A DNA stretch of 64,000 bases from Tomocerus qinae (lineage: Eukaryota; Arthropoda; Collembola; Entomobryomorpha; Tomoceridae): the NCBI GenBank assembly GCA_020055645.1, contig CM034546.1, positions 37,696,001-37,760,000 of the forward strand, written 5' to 3'. The position numbers and the translations under genes were made by a program. Below, piece by piece: positions 58,290-64,000 of this stretch (within the stretch, counting starts at the first letter, position 1; the number at the start of each line of letters is the position of its first letter). Below the pieces are notes generated by a model that saw only the letters and a program-made list of their open reading frames with translations, ran no database searches and was not told the DNA's origin.

Positions 58290-59940
58290 TCTAAATTTAT
58301 TTTAATATGCTAAAGCTCATAAACTGTCTTATTAAAAATTATGTATTTTCACAATTGTTAATGGATTTTAAACTCGTTTTAATAGCTTTCGACAAGTGAG
58401 TACTGAGAATATAATAGTATTTGAATATAAAACGTTAATATTGAAAATTTATCAGTGATAATGATTCTATTTGGTTTTATTTTATTTTATTTTAGAGATT
58501 TTAGAGAAAATGAAACAGCGTATTCTTATCCTAAATATTCTTTTTAATATACTCTTCCCTAGCTGGCTTGAAATAACGGAAAGTTCTTTAACCATTGAAT
58601 AAACTAAGTATATATTAAGGCACTATGGTAATGGGTTCAATAATAAAATAATTACGTAATAGTTTCTTCGTGGGTGATCAAATAAATAGGAATACCATAA
58701 TTACCATTAAAACCATAAAACCATCTAATTAGCCATCAAAAACTAAAATAATAGTATAATTAGGAGATCATAGTCGAAATAGAATATTTGTATGGGGTAT
58801 TTAGAGCACGGGTACAATTTGTATGGTGTGGAAAATCGTGTGACATTGTATGGAATTTAGCTGACAATGTATGATATGTACTAGTAAGAGTAAAGAGTAT
58901 TAATATTAAATAAAGAGGATAAGTTAAGGTAAAGCGATCTATTGGGATAGGAAGCAAAGGTAAAAATACAACTGCAACTACAAAGGTCTCCAATTTTAAA
59001 AACACAAGCACATTATATAGCACATTACATTTTATCTCGAGATTACAAATAAAAGGCGACAAAGAGGCTATATCAGATGCAGCTAGACCCATACATATTA
59101 TTAACTTGATCTTAAGTATCGGCGTCATTTACTTGATCGTAGAAATTGCCTTATTTTCCTTGCTTACCCTAAATTAAGTTAATTATTTACATTTATTATT
59201 AGTGCGTGAAATGACAAAATATTACAATTATTTTGTTTTTCTGAATTTTCAAAAACAAAAACAAAATTTATGTCAACATATAATACATACAAACAAAAAC
59301 GCAGATAGTACTGATCAAATAAAGAGGTTAATGCTTAGGTAAACCTGCCGATGTTTATTTAGTGTGTCGATGTATGGGCAATAATACATTTATCTTTCCA
59401 TCTATAATTTTATTCTGTAAAGCCGTATCCCTTAATGGTAAATGCAATGCTGGTCCTACACAATCCATATAAGTTTTGATACTGGAAATGAATTATATAC
59501 AAACCAATTTTCCATTATTACATTGAATTGGATATATAATTATGATTTTTTGATATGAGATAACAAAGGGAAACAATTCAAAACAGCTCAAGAATAGCAT
59601 TGTTATTTTGTAAGCTTTCCCGGAATTGACGAATTAATTTAATAAGGTTATATATTGGAAACCCCGGAAATGGAAAACGTTTAAAGGGCAACATGAAAAT
59701 CCACGACGAGTGACTCTTAGCCAAGCCTCTTTGATTTTTCATAATCTGTCTTATTGGCCGAGAAATTACCTTACAACGTTTTCTCGCATTCGTAAACAGA
59801 TGCCAAAAGTTAATGTTTAGTTTTAACCGAGTAATGATTCTTCCGAAATGTGAAAAAATTTACAAACTTCTTAGCTAAACCTTAAGATTAAGTTATTATT
59901 TGCTTAGAATGGCGCAGAATGGAGAGAGGAGCAATGTGTG
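58290..59940. other. Spacer between copies E and F
   Basis: 59270-59600 resembles the conserved 3' flank of the family (for copy F). A 122-codon hydrophobic minus frame at 58760-59128 has no recognisable homologue or splice support. Otherwise featureless. Confidence 0.4.
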
Positions 59941-59943
59941 TGT

Positions 59944-60136
59944 GTGTGTTAGGGGGAGAGCACAGCTATACTATTGATTAGTCGAGCTATGCTACTGCTC
60001 AAGCCGCGAGGGCTTACTTGCAGTGACTCCCGGAATAACTTTACTAAGTGTACAGACTTACACGAAGAGATTTAGTGAAGAGTACTGAACCATGAGGCGA
60101 CATGTAAGCGCGACGTAGTACGATGGCTACATGGCC
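59944..60136 (-). mobile_element. Second copy of the dispersed repeat, reversed
   Basis: Reverse complement shares CTCTTCGTGTAAGTCTGTAC, GGGAGTCACTGCAAGTAAGC and CTGTGCTCTCCCCCTAAC with 42500-42661, followed by a CA run. It has inserted in, or joined to, exon 3 of receptor copy F, which ends abruptly here. Confidence 0.75.
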
Positions 60137-60695
60137 CATGACAAATGCGAAGATCGGCAGGTAGATTCTTTCACAACTAAAACTCTATTAAGAATTTGCA
60201 GCATTCTGTATTCCTTTATTTTTTGCTCCAGAGGCATTTCCCTAATAAAAATTTAAATTATACCATTAATTTCAAAAATAATCAGATTTATTTTTCCTTA
60301 CCGTAAGAGATTTTGCCAGCGTACACTATACAGAAGGTAGATGACATTATAGAATACCGCAAAAACAAATTGCCATCATGAAACTACTTTTACATTGATA
60401 TCCAGAGCAGATAGGATAATGTAAGGAATGATGTGCATTGGAAAGTGTTTGTCCAGGTAATTTTGCCGCATTTGATTTTGACTTATTTACACCATTAGTA
60501 ACATCAGGCAGGGAATGTACGGAATAAAAGCGAGGAATACATATATGATATAACATAAATATAACATAATATAATATAAATTCCTAATACCTGGAAACTG
60601 ATGTTATCATCAGGAAGATTTAAGACACCGTTCTTTACTTTCACAAGCTTAATCCTTGAAACATTACATTGCAATCTTTCGAATGAATTCTTCAT
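60137..60695 (-). pseudogene. Receptor-like copy F, deleted relic
   Basis: Exon 3 survives only as its first ~100 bases (EMPLEQKIKEYRMLQILN) with a short deletion and frame loss, cut by the dispersed repeat. Exon 2 (about 60306-60549) has an in-frame stop after CLMLLMV and lost its beginning. It runs directly, through an ATAACATAATATA-type tract, into exon 1 remains (NLPDDNISFQVLGIY, start MKNSFERLQC at 60695), so most of exon 1 and intron 1 are gone. Confidence 0.8.
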
Positions 60696-60699
60696 GCCT

Positions 60700-62370
60700 C
60701 TCTCTCATAGTCAGGTAACGCTGAGCTTCATGAAACTGATTTAATATAGCTAAAAACTTCCTATAACAAACTCAGATGGCTTTTTCAATTTCAGATGATT
60801 TCTATTGAACGAGTGAGAAGACAATAAAACCTTAGTATATATAATGGGTTCGTTATTGTTATTTAAAATTAAATTCGGTTTTTTGGCTTTTTCCTCGAAG
60901 TACGCCGCTTTAAAATATACTTGTAATCATTAAACAAACTTATTTTGTTGCGACATAATTACAAAAGTTACCTTCCAATATTATTGACTAGTTGCGTCTT
61001 ACTTTAGTAATCAAACAAATAAGGAAAAGTAGTAAAGCATTAATTTTCTCCTAGCACGTCAAAAAAATAAAATAATGGTGTAATTAAAAAATAATTAAAT
61101 AATTACAATTAGACGTAGTACGTTTTTTGTAATGAATATAATAGGTATACGGGGTTAAATTCATTTGTGCAATTTAGCAACTAAAAGTACTGCTATACAT
61201 TTAAGCTCAACTGAATGTTGCATTAATTGCAATGTCAATAATTTGGAAGAAGTCAATAAATAATGACAGAAGACCTAGACCGCTAGACTCGACTCATCAA
61301 AACCGGTCATGAATTAACCTTATAATTATAATAATTGGATAGTAAGTTTGATTTAGAAAATGTAGAGCAAAATAATCTATAAATTTACCTAATATTATTT
61401 TATATATTATCATATGCACTAACAGCATTATAATTTATATTGTCATGAGCATTATATATACCTTAGGGTAAAAAGAAAACTAATGAATAAATTATGTACA
61501 ACGGATTATCGGATGGGACTGCAATAAAAGACAAGGAACTGGATTAAGTTTGCCAAATCACTATGGCGATAATTACGTATCTATCCACTTAATAAAAACT
61601 TTACTACTTCAACTACAATGTAATAGCCCATTTCTGATTCTGTGTACTCGTATAATTATTATAATGTTGGTACTGGAAATGAAATAGATGTGTGCAAAAG
61701 CCATCCATTAAATGGGAAATCAAATTGATTAAAACGCAAATGAATAACGGTCTTCTGATATGCATGCAGAAGTTCATCACTGTTTTAGATACCATAGATT
61801 TTCAGAGAAATTTATTATGCAAATATATATGCGAAACAAAACTTCGACAAAAACCAAGTATATGTAAGTGAGGTTGGGTGACTATTGGCAGTTATACAGC
61901 AATATGGGTATTAAATGTTTTAACCCTAAAATTGGTTTAGACCTATTTTCCTGGGGCAAACTGAATTACATTTATGTTTGGCACCAAGTACAAGTTGGAC
62001 GGTATATATTTGAAGGTTTTTGGTTAAAAAATTTTCTTGGCAATGAATTACTTTTAAAATAAATTACTGTTTACTCAAATGGTTATGACCAAAATGGATT
62101 TTGAAGAAAGGTATGTTTTTCGAAATTAATTTTTAAATAGTAAGTTGTCCTTAAATACAAAGATATTTTTCAAACTTTTTCTTTGTTAGTTATAGAATAT
62201 ATTAGGACCAAATTTGGAAACATTGTGGATTGACATGGTGACATGACATGACAAATACTATGAAGTGTCCATATGGACACACTAGGCCTTAACGTAGTCT
62301 AAGTACTGTGCTTAGAACACAAAGTGTTAGTAAAGCCACGGGAAGGATTTTGAAATAATGTATCATTATA
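60700..62370. other. Intergenic, nothing recognised
   Basis: AT-rich; parts near 60900-61100 and 61440-61560 resemble 5' flanks of the receptor copies. Open frames at 61613 (-) and 61868 (+) lack support. Confidence 0.4.
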
Positions 62371-62377
62371 AGACATA

Positions 62378-62500
62378 TCGTCCCTTAAGGATGGAAAAAG
62401 CCTCTATCCACTTTCAGTTTGGTACAGGAATAAGCCTATGTCCATTTTTTGTTTGGCACAGGAAAAAGCCAAAATACATTTTTTGTATGGTACAGGAATC
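62378..62500. repeat. Reversed copy of the 34-bp repeat and its end
   Basis: ATATCGTCCCTTAAGGATGG followed by units TCCA(C/T)TTTTTGTTTGG and ACAGGAATAAGCC, the reverse of 41593-41750. Confidence 0.75.
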
Positions 62501-62584
62501 AGTGATGGGCGGGAGCTCATCCCAAGTCAACTGAGACTAGTCTAGACTAAAGCCAGTTGACTTCTTTCGGGAAAAGACTAGTCT

Positions 62585-62915
62585 CATTCACGTGACTCGT
62601 TAAAAAGTCATCCCTAAAGTCATTTCTAGAATACGGTTCTTAAAAAGTCATCTCTTAAGTCATCCCAACCACATGATCTCTTAAAAAGTCATCCCTTAAG
62701 TCATTTCTAATATACGGTTCTTAAGAAGTCATCTCTTAAGTCATCCCAATCACATGATATCTAATAAAGTCATCCCTTAAGTCATCCCATTCACGTGATC
62801 TCTAAAAAAGTCACCCCTAAAGTCATCTCTAATATCCAACTCTCTTAAAGTCATCTCTTAAGTCATCTTAATCACATGTCTCGTTAAAAAGACATCTTTA
62901 AAGATATCTCCACCC
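62585..62915. repeat. ~81-bp tandem repeat rich in AAGTCATC
   Basis: AAAAAGTCATCCCTTAAGTC and variants repeat about every 41 bases, with alternating tails (AATATACGGTTC versus AATCACATGATC), giving an approximately 81-base higher unit. Preceded by CAGTGATGGGCGG, which looks like a hAT end, but no partner end was found. Confidence 0.7.
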
Positions 62916-62941
62916 TGTAAGTTTTACGAAGTAGTTTAGAT

Positions 62942-63782
62942 CAAGGTATCAAAAAAATCCGGTTTTTTTAGGAAAAAACCCCCGACCCCGGGTTTTTTGG
63001 GTTTAAGGGTTTTTTTATATAATTATAGGCATAAATACAAGCCTATACTAAGTATACTATAGCATATATAGGAAAACTACAGCTGACAATAACAACAACC
63101 ATGTAATCCTAAAACTACCATTATATACATCTATAAAATCAAAAAATTAAGGCATCAAAATTTAATTTTTAACATGTTTTAGCACAGTTAACACGCAATA
63201 CTTTTCATGAGCACCTATATTAATTATTATACTGTTTGATAACAACTTGTGAAAAACTATGCATTATTACATATTAACGAATTGACTTTAAGAAATTCCT
63301 TCATTAATGTGGAGCTTAAAGCAGTACAGTAATAAATATGTACGTGATTAATTAAAATTCAGTATAATTAATGTTTCCACTTAATTCATTCATTGGCGAT
63401 TTGTAAGTAAAAGTTAATTATATAAACCAATATCTTCACAGCGATTAAAATATACATAAAACAAATAATAATATATAGACATCATGATCGTGATTTCTTA
63501 TATATTCAAGTGATTCACTCTACAGAATTACTGCAAGTACTAAAGTGTAAAAAAGCTATAATATTATTTTGTTTCCACCTGATTATGCATTTGTTTACAT
63601 TTTCGAATTGAAATATGACAAAGTTAGTATGTTTTGCTTACATAGATGTAGCTTTAGTGTACATTATAGTATGTTTTGTAAAAAAACCCAATAAACTCCG
63701 GGTTTTTTAAGTGAAGCGGGATGGGTTTTTTGCCAAAAACCCAAAAAACCTCAACCCATAAAAAACCCGACCCACAACCCTG
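62942..63782. mobile_element. hAT-type element, copy 2 of the 34390-35201 family
   Basis: 841 bp, CAAGGTATC start and ACAACCCTG end, with a perfect 8-bp duplication GTTTAGAT (62934-62941, 63783-63790). Subterminal regions carry many AAAACCC and GGGTTTTTT runs. Interior aligns with copy 1 throughout; no coding frame is preserved. Confidence 0.9.
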
Positions 63783-63790
63783 GTTTAGAT

Positions 63791-64000
63791 GAATCCGACA
63801 AAAAATTCATACTGCAGATAAAACTGTGTTAATAAAATTAGTCTATACATAACATGTCTTTTGATGTTAAGAGAAATCGGTTTTAATTATGGGCATTATT
63901 CTGAGCAACAGATTTAAAATAAATGATGATGTGGATTAAAATTACTGCTTACAGAAAATACTTTATTTCATCACATAAAATTCAATTAGATTATTGACGC
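63791..64000. other. Terminal AT-rich sequence, nothing recognised
   Basis: No feature supported. Confidence 0.4.

Noticed and set aside
58760-59128. 122-codon hydrophobic minus-strand frame
   Set aside because: No recognisable motif, no splice-supported extension and no copy elsewhere in the window; AT-rich DNA gives hydrophobic frames by chance.
62494-62920. hAT element starting CAGTGATGGGCGG
   Set aside because: No matching right end or 8-bp duplication could be found.

Overview
The window is AT-rich eukaryotic nuclear DNA, most likely from an arthropod. Genes are intron-rich with short GT-AG introns. There is a short interstitial array of TTAGG, the arthropod-type telomere repeat. One gene has a TATA box with TCAGTT initiators at the usual arthropod spacing. 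A springtail (Collembola) is my best guess, because the multi-membrane-span gene family here recalls expanded families I associate with springtail genomes; that is from memory and weak.

Three complete genes could be modelled by joining exons by hand. (1) A cytosolic sulfotransferase (+, 14521-15535, 2 exons, 298 aa). (2) A secreted Ala/Pro/Ser-rich small protein (-, 16437-17233, 4 exons, 125 aa). (3) A class III GH38 alpha-mannosidase of the MAN2C1/Ams1 type (-, 20177-26540, 18 exons, 1079 aa), with catalytic and zinc residues intact and a plausible core promoter. All exon phases join without a break.

From about 29 to 60.7 kb lies a tandem family on the minus strand: six copies (A-F) of a three-exon, roughly 400-aa protein with 7-8 membrane spans, possibly gustatory-receptor-like. 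Only copy D (46674-48014) is open from end to end. A, B, C and E carry small frameshifts and F is a deleted relic. A more distant relative lies at 11951-12698, with a scrap of its last exon at 431-487.

The rest is dominated by mobile DNA. Nine elements have target-site duplications I could read directly: eight short hAT-type elements with 8-bp duplications (two flank pairs imperfect or low-complexity, as noted) and one 5.5-kb foldback element (40533-46074) with a 10-bp duplication. The foldback element sits in the 3' flank of receptor copy D. Its arms are about 1.06 kb and built from GC-rich short repeats. Its core holds a 31-bp satellite, a deleted Tc1/mariner-like element, a (TTAGG)n tract and a dispersed repeat. 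Other features are a 240-bp satellite (51.66-53.6 kb), several long inverted repeats and a perfect 40-bp-arm palindrome that looks like a local inverted duplication. Large intergenic stretches show nothing I can name.
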